Shown here: positions 34,076 to 42,441 of the stretch, one piece after another
How positions within the stretch are numbered: the first letter of the stretch is position 1
How the letters are laid out: each line of letters begins with the position of its first letter
Origin: Chloroflexi bacterium CFX4
GTDB lineage: Bacteria > Chloroflexota > Anaerolineae > Aggregatilineales > UBA2796
Length of the DNA stretch: 64,000 nucleotides
Assembly: GCA_021404685.1 (NCBI GenBank)
Contig: QWHC01000005.1
Location: 1-64,000 of the forward strand
Direction: 5' to 3'
Position numbers and translations under genes: made by a program
Notes under the pieces: model-generated
What the model saw: only the letters and a program-made list of their open reading frames with translations
Databases searched by the model: none
Told to the model about the DNA's origin: nothing

Positions 34076-36265
34076 TTAGGGCTGCCAATCAATGCGCGAA
34101 TCAGGAATGTTATCGAGCGTATCGCGTGTCAATTGGTGCGCATCGCCGCCTTGCCGATCCACTATCCACAGGTTGTAGCGCCGTGCGGCTACCGATAGCC
34201 CAAAGTTGGACAGGTAGATGATATGTTGACCATCTGCCGTCCAGACAGGCTGAATATGATTGCCAAGATCGTTTGTCAGGCGCTGCATGGCATCATTGGC
34301 AGTTGGTGCGGCAGGCATCAAATAAAGCTGTGCGCGGTTCTCGCCGCGATTCTGGCTGATGACGATCTGGGTGCCATCGGGCGACCACGCGAAGTAACGG
34401 ACTGTGGCAGGCGGCTGCGTCAGTTGGCGCGGATTGCTGCCATCGGCATTCATCAGCCACACTTGGCGCGTCCCGCTTCGGTCTGAGATGAAGGCGATTT
34501 GCGTGCCATCCGGTGAGAACAGCGGGCGCTCATCGGTTGCCTGCACATCGGTCAGGCGAATGGGATCCTCAAGGTCGCCGCTGGCGGTGCTGATCAGGTA
34601 AATGTTGCGGCGCCTATCGCGTGTGGAAACATAGACAATTTGCTTGCCATCGGGCGACCACGCTGCATCGTAATTTTCGGCGCGTTCGCGGGTAAGCCGC
34701 TGCACATTGCCGCCGTCGGCATCCATGATGAATAGTTGGCGTCCGCCACCGCGTGTGGAGACAAAGACAATGCGCGTGCCATCTGGCGAAAAGGCGGGAC
34801 TGTAGTCATCAAAAGGATCACGGGTCAGGTTGCGTGGCGATCTGCCGTTTGCCTCAATGCTGTAAATCTCTTGGTTGCCGTCGCGGCTGGTGGTGAAGAT
34901 GATACGGCTGCTGCCGCCGCCAAAGGCAGTGGGCAAGGGCAGCGGTGTTGCTGTCGGCGCATCCGTAGGGGTATGGGTGAGCGTTGGGCTGACGGTGAGG
35001 GTTGCAGTGACAGTCGGTGTTGCCGTGTGGGTTGCCGTCGCTGTGGCGGTGAGCGTCGCAGTGGGCGTTGCCGTTGGGCTGGCAGTCGCGCTGGCGGTGG
35101 CGCTTGGCGTTAGGGTGGCTGTGGCGGATGGCACTGCCGTGAGTGTTGGCGCGGCAGCGGTCTGGGTGGCTTGGGCTGCGATCAGCGTTTGGGCAGTGTT
35201 GGTTGCCTCAGCGGCGGCATTGTTCTGCGAAAGCAGTATCGCGCCAACGCCGATCAAGGCAAGCACAAGGACGGCTGCCAGCAAAAGAATGGGCAGGTTC
35301 GTGCGCCGCGCTGTGCTTGGCGGCTCTGGTGCGCTTTCCGCAACGGGCGCAGATGGCGTTGTGAGGTGGCGTGTGCTGCGCGGTGCAGCAATGACTGCCT
35401 CTGGCGTGCGATTCTCATCCCAGCCGTCATCCGAGATAGCCTGTCGGAAGGCAGCCGCCAAAGCGCCGGCTGATTCAAAGCGCTGCTCTTTGTCTTTGGC
35501 AAGCGCTTTGTTGATGACACGCTCAACGCTCAGCGGCAGATCGGGCTTTATATCGCGGACGGGCGGAATTGGTTCATAAACGTGCTTATGCATCAAGCCA
35601 AAGGCTGTATCGCCTTCAAACGGCACGCGCCCAGTCAGCATCTCGAACAGAATAATGCCCAGCGCATAAATATCGGCACGTGCATCTACTGCCTCGCCGC
35701 GCCACTGCTCAGGCGACATGTAAGCGGGCGTGCCAAGCGTGCCACCACTCTGCGTTAGCGCCGTGCCGCTCGTATTCCGCAGTTTGGCAATCCCAAAATC
35801 CGTTAGGAAAGCGTTGCCTTGTTGATCGAGCAACACATTATGCGGCTTCATATCGCGGTGAACAATGCTCTGCCCGTGTGCGTAATCCAGCGCGGCTGCC
35901 ATTTGGTCAAGCAACTTAGCTGCCTGCGTGACGGATAGCCCGCCGCTGCGTGCGATCAAATCGGCAAGGCTGCCGCCGCTGAGCAGTTGCATGACGAGGT
36001 AGACCATATCGCCTTGCTGACCGTAGTCAAAGACCTTGAGGATGTGAATATGATCAAGGGCAGCCACAGTCTCTGCTTCACGTTCAAAGCGGCGGACAAA
36101 TTCGCCCATATTGAGCAAGCCCGTTTTAATGACTTTGATCGCCACGTCTCGTTTGACGGAAAGCTGCTGTGCGCGGAAAACCGCCGCCATGCCGCCTTCG
36201 CCAAGCAGCGCAGTGATCATGTACTGCCCATGTTGTCCGAATGGTTTACCGATCAAATCCAGCAT
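34076..36265 (-). CDS. Receptor-like Ser/Thr protein kinase with extracellular PD40 propeller
   Basis: A 729-residue PknB-type kinase. The N-terminal kinase domain has the Gly loop LGEGGMAAVF (21-30), Lys44 in VAIKVIK, the catalytic loop HRDMKPHN and DFGIAKL, then GTPAYMSPEQW. A single membrane helix (LPILLLAAVLVLALIGVGAILL, about residues 325-346) is followed by a Pro/Thr/Ala linker of some 85 residues and six to seven propeller repeats (FSPDGTRIVFVST, WSPDGKQIVYVST and similar). The kinase is inside and the propeller outside, so it should sense an external ligand or wall fragment. No phosphatase gene is adjacent. The start has AGGTAGG upstream. A zinc-ribbon gene lies just upstream on the same strand. 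Confidence 0.92.
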   Translation of the reverse strand: MLDLIGKPFGQHGQYMITALLGEGGMAAVFRAQQLSVKRDVAIKVIKTGLLNMGEFVRRFEREAETVAALDHIHILKVFDYGQQGDMVYLVMQLLSGGSLADLIARSGGLSVTQAAKLLDQMAAALDYAHGQSIVHRDMKPHNVLLDQQGNAFLTDFGIAKLRNTSGTALTQSGGTLGTPAYMSPEQWRGEAVDARADIYALGIILFEMLTGRVPFEGDTAFGLMHKHVYEPIPPVRDIKPDLPLSVERVINKALAKDKEQRFESAGALAAAFRQAISDDGWDENRTPEAVIAAPRSTRHLTTPSAPVAESAPEPPSTARRTNLPILLLAAVLVLALIGVGAILLSQNNAAAEATNTAQTLIAAQATQTAAAPTLTAVPSATATLTPSATASATASPTATPTATLTATATATHTATPTVTATLTVSPTLTHTPTDAPTATPLPLPTAFGGGSSRIIFTTSRDGNQEIYSIEANGRSPRNLTRDPFDDYSPAFSPDGTRIVFVSTRGGGRQLFIMDADGGNVQRLTRERAENYDAAWSPDGKQIVYVSTRDRRRNIYLISTASGDLEDPIRLTDVQATDERPLFSPDGTQIAFISDRSGTRQVWLMNADGSNPRQLTQPPATVRYFAWSPDGTQIVISQNRGENRAQLYLMPAAPTANDAMQRLTNDLGNHIQPVWTADGQHIIYLSNFGLSVAARRYNLWIVDRQGGDAHQLTRDTLDNIPDSRIDWQP

Positions 36266-36290
36266 GAAAGCCTACCTATGGTATGTTGCT

Positions 36291-36758
36291 TTAATCCCAC
36301 GCGCCAACCGTTTCAACCAGCAAGCGCCCTTCTTCACAGCGCGGGCAGCGCACCCAAGCCCGCTGTATATCATAAAGGCGGCTGTCATCTGTGCCAACAA
36401 GCTGAATATGCCCGCTGCCGCAGTGCGTGCAGGTGCTAACGGCGGCTGGCACAGTCTCATCAAAGGCGTCCAGTGCCGCCCGAAAGAGCGGCAACAGATC
36501 AAGCGCCCGTTTGTCGCCAATGACGGCGTCCGCCTCCATTTGAATCAAGTCGCTGCGTGCGGTGCGAAGGGCGCTCTGCGTCTCTTGCTCACTGTTTGGC
36601 ACCAGCACAGACACCAAGTGCTGGCAATCTACACAAATTGCCAGTGCGTAATGGTTACGAAGGAACATTGGATCAATGCCGCTGTTGCCCTCGTGCAAAG
36701 TCTCTTCGACATGATAATTACAGACCGGGCAAGGATGCACCCGTAAAAGCCGTCCCAT
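36291..36758 (-). CDS. Zinc-ribbon protein of unknown function
   Basis: A 155-residue protein, probably cytoplasmic. Four CxxC pairs are visible: CPVC near residue 10, CVDC near 42, CTHC near 110 and CPRC near 137, enough for two zinc ribbons, one at each end. Between them is a helical stretch (ETQSALRTARSDLIQMEADA). It starts upstream of the receptor kinase gene and 25 bases separate them, so the two are likely co-transcribed. The family is not recognised. A role in protein folding, RNA binding or as a kinase partner cannot be told apart. Confidence 0.75.
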   Translation of the reverse strand: MGRLLRVHPCPVCNYHVEETLHEGNSGIDPMFLRNHYALAICVDCQHLVSVLVPNSEQETQSALRTARSDLIQMEADAVIGDKRALDLLPLFRAALDAFDETVPAAVSTCTHCGSGHIQLVGTDDSRLYDIQRAWVRCPRCEEGRLLVETVGAWD

Positions 36759-36794
36759 GAAAAATCCTGTTCCAAGTGAAATCTATTGACGATG

Positions 36795-36818
36795 CAGGGC
36801 AAGGCGCCCCTTGCCCTG
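36795..36818 (-). terminator. Hairpin between lipoprotein and zinc-ribbon genes
   Basis: CAGGGCAAGG and CCTTGCCCTG form a perfect 10-bp stem around a four-base loop, 20 bases beyond the lipoprotein stop. No T-run follows on the minus strand, so termination may be partial. Confidence 0.5.
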
Positions 36819-36837
36819 ATGACCTCAACGCTAAGGG

Positions 36838-37380
36838 CTATTGGCAGCCTTCCAATGCGCTGCAAAATGCTTGGCAAACCTGCGGGCTGGAGGCTGCATA
36901 CATGATATAGAACTCATTGTTGTCTTTCCGCAGCGTGTAGACGTTCGCGCAGAAGCCATATTCAGGTGGCTCTAACATATCAGGGGCTTGCGGAATGGCA
37001 CAGCCGAGCAGTGTTTGCGGATCGGTGAGCTTGTTGCGGTTGATGATCATAATCAAGCCCGATTTGAGCGGGTTGCCCTGTTGAATATAGGTACGTCCCT
37101 CAATGGCGCCTGCCCGCTGCAAACAGCCGACATAATTCCCAATCACACCGACCGCCGCAGCAAACTGCACCTGCCCGCCGGCAAGGGCGGCACCGGCACC
37201 TGCTTTGGTCAGTGCATCGGTGATGTTGAGCGTGTTCTCGATGTTGTAGCCACTTAGGTTGGGCAGCAGATTGGCAGTGCTTTCATCACGCGGCACGCCC
37301 GTATTGCAGGCTGCGATCACTAACACGGCGATCAAGAGCAGTGCAGTGCGCGCCATCCATGCGGATTGTCTATTCGGCAT
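36838..37380 (-). CDS. Putative lipoprotein
   Basis: A 180-residue protein with a lipoprotein signal (TALLLIAVLVIAAC, Cys about residue 25). The mature part has six cysteines, several in the last 40 residues (FCANVYTL, VCQAFCSALEGCQ), that could form disulphides outside the cell. It has no family I recognise. It lies upstream of the zinc-ribbon gene on the same strand, separated by a hairpin, and is divergent from the peptide-binding protein gene. A surface or wall-associated role is likely from the anchor only. Confidence 0.75.
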   Translation of the reverse strand: MPNRQSAWMARTALLLIAVLVIAACNTGVPRDESTANLLPNLSGYNIENTLNITDALTKAGAGAALAGGQVQFAAAVGVIGNYVGCLQRAGAIEGRTYIQQGNPLKSGLIMIINRNKLTDPQTLLGCAIPQAPDMLEPPEYGFCANVYTLRKDNNEFYIMYAASSPQVCQAFCSALEGCQ

Positions 37381-37528
37381 AGCATTTTCCCTTTCTTCTT
37401 CAAGCCTGTGCCTTGCAAGGTGTGCTTGTCATTGTAACACAGGCGCGAATGTTTAGTCATTTTGCACAAAAAATGCCATTTTCGGCAGTATTCCTACCAA
37501 ACATTTGTTAAATTGCGCGCCACAAATT

Positions 37529-37557
37529 TTGTAAATCGCCAAAGGGCAAGATAGAAT
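37529..37557 (+). promoter_or_regulatory. sigma70-like promoter of the solute-binding protein gene
   Basis: TTGTAA (37529-37534) and TAGAAT (37552-37557) have a 17-base spacer. The leader of about 58 bases carries a short stem (GTTGCC/GGCAAC, 37582-37597) near its 5' end, which could stabilise the mRNA, and AAAAGGA before the ATG. Confidence 0.7.
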
Positions 37558-37621
37558 AGCCTTTAAGCAGCATCTTTCGATGTTGCCGTGAGGCAACTAG
37601 ATATAAAAGGATTAGTGCCAA

Positions 37622-39301
37622 ATGAAGAATCTCGTCAAACTGTTTCTCTTGGGTGCGGCATTCGCGCTCATCTTCTCTGGGCTGCCCGCAGCAAGCAATG
37701 CACAGGGCGGCGGTGGTGTAGTGATCGAAGCCACTTTCGGCAGCGGTCCCAATACCTTCAGCCCATTGTTCTGCAATGACACTGCCTGCTCGCGCGTTGT
37801 GGGTCGCATGTTTGTTGGTTTGCTGGGTACCGATCCTGTTGCACAGAGCATCGCCAAGGGCGTGCCAGGTGCAATGGCTGAGGACTGGACGATCAGCGAA
37901 GATGGTCGCACCGTCACCTTCAACCTTGTGAAGGGCGCCAAGTGGACAGATGGCACCGAAATTACCGCCAAAGATTACCTGTTCTCGTGGGAAGTGGCAC
38001 AGAATGAAGCCACCAACTCGTTCCTGACCTTCTATGCAGGCTTGATCGAGAGCGTGGAAGCACCGGATGACTACACCCTTGTGGTAACCCACAAGGTGCC
38101 AAGCTGCCGCGTGCTTGCCAACAGCGCCCTGCCCTTCGTGCCGTCGCACATCTATGCGGAGACTGCACCAGAGGCACTGCGTGACCTGCCCTTCAACACT
38201 GCGCCAACCGTCACCTCCGGTCAATTCAAGTTCAACGAGTTCCGTGTTGGCGATCAGACCAGCCTTGTGGCGAACCCTGACTACCAGTACGGCGCCGTCA
38301 AGCTGGATGGCTTCATCTACAAGGTTGTGCCAGATCAGACCGTCTTGGTTGAGCAGTTCCTCGCCGGCGAGACCAACATCATTGATGGTGCGCCTGTGAA
38401 CCGCCGCTCAGACATCAAGGATGCCGAAGATCGTGGCGAAGTCAACGTTTTGGACTTCCCCGGCACCTCTTGGGACTACCTTGCACTGAACTTTGCCGAT
38501 CCAACCAACCCGCAGAACGGCTTGGATGCTGACGGTAACCCAATTGATCAGGGCAAGCACCCGCTCTTTGGTGATATCAAGGTGCGTCAGGCAATCGCCC
38601 GCGCCATTGACGTTGACAGCATCGTGAAGGGTGCCGTCTTCGGCGAAGGCACGCGCATGGCTGCCAACTTGATCCCAACCTCGTGGGGTACTGACCCCGA
38701 CCTCCAGCCCATCCCCTACGATCCAGAAGCTGCTAAGGCACTGCTGGCTGAGGCAGGCTGGACGCCCGGCGCAGATGGCATCCTCGTGAAGGATGGCACC
38801 CGCTTCAGCTTCACCCTGTTCACCAATCAGGGCAACACCCGCCGTGAAGCAATCGGCACCATCGTGAAGGATCAGTTGGCGCAGATCGGCATCGAAGTGG
38901 ACTTCCAGACGATTGACTTCAACGTCTTGATTGAGCGCTTCCGCAGCCAGACCTACGACGCCTTCATCCTCGGCTGGTTGAACGGCTACCCGGCAGACCC
39001 CGATCAGACCCAGCTCTTCGCCCGTTCGTCGGACGTGGTGGGCAGCGGCAGCAACTTCACCAGCTGGAGCAACCCACGCGTGGATGAACTGCTGCAAGGC
39101 GGCCTCTCGGCAGAAGGCTGCACGGACGAAGCACGCAACGTCTACTACTACGAGTTGCAGAAGCTCTTCCAGGAAGAACTGCCCTACATCCCGATGTTCG
39201 TGATCAATGGTCAGTATGCTGCTCGCGCCAACGTGAACGGCTTCGACCCATACCCGAACGAACTGTTCTGGAACATCGAGACCTGGACGGTTTCCCAGTA
39301 A
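37622..39301 (+). CDS. ABC transporter solute-binding protein, peptide/nickel (family 5) type
   Basis: A 559-residue extracellular binding protein of the OppA/DppA family. The signal peptide is LVKLFLLGAAFALIFSGLP and cleavage probably follows SNAQ; there is no lipobox. Typical family stretches are AEDWTISEDGRTVTFNLVKGAKW (quoted by its ends AEDWTI and VKGAKW), VRQAIARAIDVDSI and the C-terminal LQKLFQEELPYIPMF. Codon use is biased to C-ending codons more than in the neighbours, as in very highly expressed genes. A strong promoter precedes it and a terminator follows, so it is monocistronic. No permease or ATPase is adjacent, so its transporter partners are elsewhere. Confidence 0.92.
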   Translation: MKNLVKLFLLGAAFALIFSGLPAASNAQGGGGVVIEATFGSGPNTFSPLFCNDTACSRVVGRMFVGLLGTDPVAQSIAKGVPGAMAEDWTISEDGRTVTFNLVKGAKWTDGTEITAKDYLFSWEVAQNEATNSFLTFYAGLIESVEAPDDYTLVVTHKVPSCRVLANSALPFVPSHIYAETAPEALRDLPFNTAPTVTSGQFKFNEFRVGDQTSLVANPDYQYGAVKLDGFIYKVVPDQTVLVEQFLAGETNIIDGAPVNRRSDIKDAEDRGEVNVLDFPGTSWDYLALNFADPTNPQNGLDADGNPIDQGKHPLFGDIKVRQAIARAIDVDSIVKGAVFGEGTRMAANLIPTSWGTDPDLQPIPYDPEAAKALLAEAGWTPGADGILVKDGTRFSFTLFTNQGNTRREAIGTIVKDQLAQIGIEVDFQTIDFNVLIERFRSQTYDAFILGWLNGYPADPDQTQLFARSSDVVGSGSNFTSWSNPRVDELLQGGLSAEGCTDEARNVYYYELQKLFQEELPYIPMFVINGQYAARANVNGFDPYPNELFWNIETWTVSQ

Positions 39302-39320
39302 ATTAGGCTAGTGCCTTAAC

Positions 39321-39353
39321 AAAAACCTCTCGCCGCACGGCGAGAGGTTTTTT
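39321..39353. terminator. Bidirectional intrinsic terminator
   Basis: AAAAACCTCTCGCCG and CGGCGAGAGGTTTTTT pair over 15 bp with a two-base turn (in practice the inner pairs open). It has a T-run on the plus strand and an A-run that gives a T-run on the minus strand, so it ends both the solute-binding protein gene and the convergent hydrolase gene. Confidence 0.92.
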
Positions 39354-39363
39354 GCTGCCTGCC

Positions 39364-40428
39364 TTAAGCGTTTGCCAAATGCCCATGCAGTAGTGTATTA
39401 AATTCGGCGGGCTTTTCGATGTAGGGCGTGTGTCCCGTCTCTTCAATGACCACTTCGCGGAAAGTGCCGCCTGCTGCGGCATACTGCTCCAATACATGGC
39501 GCGTCTGGCTGACCATCGGCTGCGGCGGGAAGACATCCCCACCTGGATAGCCCGGCACAGCGCCCAATGCGCCCAGCGTGCCGAGATCAAACAGTGAATT
39601 GTCCGCCACGATCTGATCATGGCTGCCGCGCACCCACAGCACCGAGACTTTGTGCGCCGCGCGATACAGCCGCGAGACATCACCCACATACTTCGGCGAA
39701 CTGGCATTGATTGGACCGTACACGCCCGGCGCCGCACCCGGCCAATTCGGTGAAGGTGTCATATCGCCCGGATAAGCATCCGCACCGACATGCTCCGAGA
39801 GCAACGAACTAAGCAGGTCTTCCTCGCGGGCAGCGCGGAATGGCGGCTTCCAATAGAAGTTGTTCATCACCACACGCGGCGCAGAGACAGGATTATCCTC
39901 ACCGCGATCCCCTGCTGCCATCCGCTGTGGGAACTCTGGATTAACAATGCCGCCGCCCGAACCCGCAAAATCAGCATAGCAGGGTGTGCCGTGAATATCT
40001 TTTGTGCCGCCAAAGCCATAAGGTGAGGCAGGGTTGACCAAAATTGCACTTAACAAACGCTCAGAGGCATCCATCATCAGTGCAAACACCAACCCGCCAC
40101 CTAGCGAATGCCCAACGGCGTGCGCTTTGGCAATGCCCAAATGGTCAAGCAAGGCGCGGATGTCATCCACCCAATCGCCCAAGCCGCGTGTGGCATCAAT
40201 CTTCTTATCCCGATCCGCATCGCCATAGCCACGCAGATCAGGCGCAATGCCGCGAAAGCCCGCAGGCAGCGCTAACATCGTCTCTTCCCAAAAGGTTGCA
40301 GATGAGGCGTTGCCGTGCAAGAAAAGCACGGGTGTGCCATCGGCAGCACCGCTGAACAGCACCCGTGTGGTTAGGCGCGCTGTGCTGATCATCTGTGCGG
40401 TGATGCCCTGTAAGGTTGGAACAGGCAT
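39364..40428 (-). CDS. Alpha/beta hydrolase, epoxide hydrolase/lactonase-like
   Basis: A 354-residue alpha/beta hydrolase. It has VLFLHGNASSATFWE, the HG-type oxyanion motif, at about residues 34-48, and PDLRGYGDAD. The nucleophile Ser lies in AVGHSLGGGL near residue 108, the acid Asp in RGSHDQIV, and the His in ETGHTPYIEKP. A long insert between 130 and 235 (rich in Pro, Gly, Asn) forms an extended cap, larger than in standard family members. No signal peptide is seen. The substrate is unknown. AAGGA lies about 10 bases before the ATG. Confidence 0.85.
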   Translation of the reverse strand: MPVPTLQGITAQMISTARLTTRVLFSGAADGTPVLFLHGNASSATFWEETMLALPAGFRGIAPDLRGYGDADRDKKIDATRGLGDWVDDIRALLDHLGIAKAHAVGHSLGGGLVFALMMDASERLLSAILVNPASPYGFGGTKDIHGTPCYADFAGSGGGIVNPEFPQRMAAGDRGEDNPVSAPRVVMNNFYWKPPFRAAREEDLLSSLLSEHVGADAYPGDMTPSPNWPGAAPGVYGPINASSPKYVGDVSRLYRAAHKVSVLWVRGSHDQIVADNSLFDLGTLGALGAVPGYPGGDVFPPQPMVSQTRHVLEQYAAAGGTFREVVIEETGHTPYIEKPAEFNTLLHGHLANA

Positions 40429-40511
40429 TTTAGGTAAATCCTTTCACGCAATTAGCCACGTATTGCCAAATCCTCTCGCGTCGGATTATACCCACCGCCA
40501 TTTATGAGCGC

Positions 40512-42287
40512 CTACTCGGAAATAAGGCGCGGATTTAGCCAAGTTGCCCATGCAAAGTTTGGGTTACCTTCGCGCACCAATGTCTCGTAGACCAACACAA
40601 CTGCCTTGCCGCGCCACGCGCTCAGATCAACACGAATCGGGATAGGTGCAGTCTCAACGTTCACATCAAAGCTGCCTTCATAAAGGGTGTGGATGGTGCG
40701 CCCTTGGCGGATGCTTAGGCGAAAGTTTGCGCCCGTCTGCGGCACGTCGGGATGTGCGGTGAGGTTCGCCAAATCCACGTAAATGGCTGCCTCGAAAAAG
40801 ACGCGCTCGCGGTTGGGCAATTGCAAATACTGCTCGGCGACGTTGGCAGGGTGCTGTAAGAGGTTGAACGAATCAGAGGCTTCTGTTCGCCATACGGGCA
40901 GGATGTCCATTTGCCCGTATAAGGGTTGTAGGTTTGCTAAGAGAGGCTGATCAGCGGGCGAATAATCAGTATACCAATCGCCATAAACGGTTAGGCGCCG
41001 TTCCGCCAACGCCTGCATGGTGCCAAAGTGTTTCTCAGGGACAGGATATAACTGGTAGAGGCATGGGTGCTTGGGGAAGCGCAAATAGTTTAGGGCGCAC
41101 CACCGTGATTGTGGGGTGGAGAATGGCGCCTGATCGTACAGGGTCAACACGCCATAGTTTGCCGATGTATAAAAGACAAGACCCACAACGAGCGCAACGC
41201 CATTCAGACCAACGATGGCGAACTGCCGCTTGCCGAAGGCTTGCCATGCTGCCATCCCGCCAAAGATCAGCAGTGCTACCCAAAAATAATTGCTCGCCGA
41301 AACATACCGCGACGAAAGCGGCTGCGCCAAGCCCTCCGCCAGCATAAACCTTGCCCGCCCAACGGCTGTGATAACGCCTGCGGCAATGCTCAGCAGCAGC
41401 AACGCACTTGGCGCAGCCAGTGCCGCTTTCGGCATATGCCGCCCTATATAGCGTATGTTCCAACTAACCAGCAGCAGCCCTAGAATTGCGAAAGCCAGCG
41501 CAGAAAAGGCGCTGTTTGCCGATTCGGATACGAGTGGCGCACCTAAATAGAGCAGCACATAGGCTAAATAGTCCAACAGGCTAACTGTACCACGTAAGCC
41601 ACCATCCACCAGCGTATAGTTAGTGAAATACAGACCAATGCAAGCTACCGCCGCCGCGATCCATGCCGCATAGTGCCGCCAATTACGGTAACCGCGCAAC
41701 CACAGAGCAGGCAAGAGGGCTATCCAGAGCGCCATGCCGCTCAGGTAGGCATAACTTGCGCCAACCGCGCACATTAGCATAAGCAGCAGAGCGCGCCAGC
41801 CAACCGAGAGGCGCACCAATACCCACAAAGCAGCCAATGTGAATAAGGGCATGTAGAACCATACCGTTTGAAAGCCCATCAGCCAGTTGTGCCGTTGGCG
41901 CAGCGAGAAGATGAGCAGTGCGAAAGGTAACATCAGCCAAAAGGCGCTGGGTGCGTGCGTGCGCTTGGCAATTGCGATCAATAGTCCTAAGCTGATGAGC
42001 GCCAGCCCAAAGCTCACCCACATTTCAAAGCGTGAATCCCAGCCGGTGAGCAGTGTTGAGAGCGCAACGGTTAGCTTGGTGAAGAAAATGCGCGGCTGTC
42101 CGTGTGGTGCAAGCAGCATCTCTGGCGAGAGTGTGCCATCGGCGGTGTGGATTGCAATTGGCGCGCTGGCATCCCACTCATCCCAATAAGGAACGTTAAA
42201 GCCATGTTGCATAATAAACCATGCCGTAATCACAATAGGCAGACAGCACACTGCGACATATGCGGCGCGAATCGCGTCCTTGCTCAT
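40512..42287 (-). CDS. Polytopic membrane protein, possible GT-C-type glycosyltransferase
   Basis: A 591-residue protein with ten or more membrane helices over the first 400 residues and a soluble external C-terminal region of about 180. After the first helix comes NVPYWDEWDASAP, an acidic motif at the place where GT-C glycosyltransferases carry their catalytic Asp/Glu, and later PHGQPRIFF. These hints suggest transfer of a lipid-linked sugar, but the family is not certain. The ATG at 42287 is chosen since the sequence upstream of it is poorly protein-like; the Shine-Dalgarno (AGGAAAG) is somewhat distant. It is divergent from the papain-like exported protein gene. Confidence 0.6.
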   Translation of the reverse strand: MSKDAIRAAYVAVCCLPIVITAWFIMQHGFNVPYWDEWDASAPIAIHTADGTLSPEMLLAPHGQPRIFFTKLTVALSTLLTGWDSRFEMWVSFGLALISLGLLIAIAKRTHAPSAFWLMLPFALLIFSLRQRHNWLMGFQTVWFYMPLFTLAALWVLVRLSVGWRALLLMLMCAVGASYAYLSGMALWIALLPALWLRGYRNWRHYAAWIAAAVACIGLYFTNYTLVDGGLRGTVSLLDYLAYVLLYLGAPLVSESANSAFSALAFAILGLLLVSWNIRYIGRHMPKAALAAPSALLLLSIAAGVITAVGRARFMLAEGLAQPLSSRYVSASNYFWVALLIFGGMAAWQAFGKRQFAIVGLNGVALVVGLVFYTSANYGVLTLYDQAPFSTPQSRWCALNYLRFPKHPCLYQLYPVPEKHFGTMQALAERRLTVYGDWYTDYSPADQPLLANLQPLYGQMDILPVWRTEASDSFNLLQHPANVAEQYLQLPNRERVFFEAAIYVDLANLTAHPDVPQTGANFRLSIRQGRTIHTLYEGSFDVNVETAPIPIRVDLSAWRGKAVVLVYETLVREGNPNFAWATWLNPRLISE

Positions 42288-42368
42288 TTGAGGGTAGTCT
42301 TTCCTGAGGCACTTTTTAACCCGCCTTAAGTGTAACACAGATGTATACGCTTATTTATGGATGTTATC

Positions 42369-42397
42369 TTGCTATCGTTGTCATTCGGCATTATGCT
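42369..42397 (+). promoter_or_regulatory. sigma70-like promoter of the papain-like protein gene
   Basis: TTGCTA (42369-42374), a 17-base spacer and TATGCT (42392-42397), 44 bases before the start at 42442. Confidence 0.65.
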
Positions 42398-42441
42398 GAA
42401 GGTAGTTTTCATTGGGTTGCCACCCTGAAAGGATGGCTTCT

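Noticed and set aside
34875-35579. Long plus-strand frame rich in Val, Ala and Gly
   Set aside because: It is the mirror of the Pro/Thr/Ala linker of the minus-strand receptor kinase; repetitive codons leave the opposite strand open.
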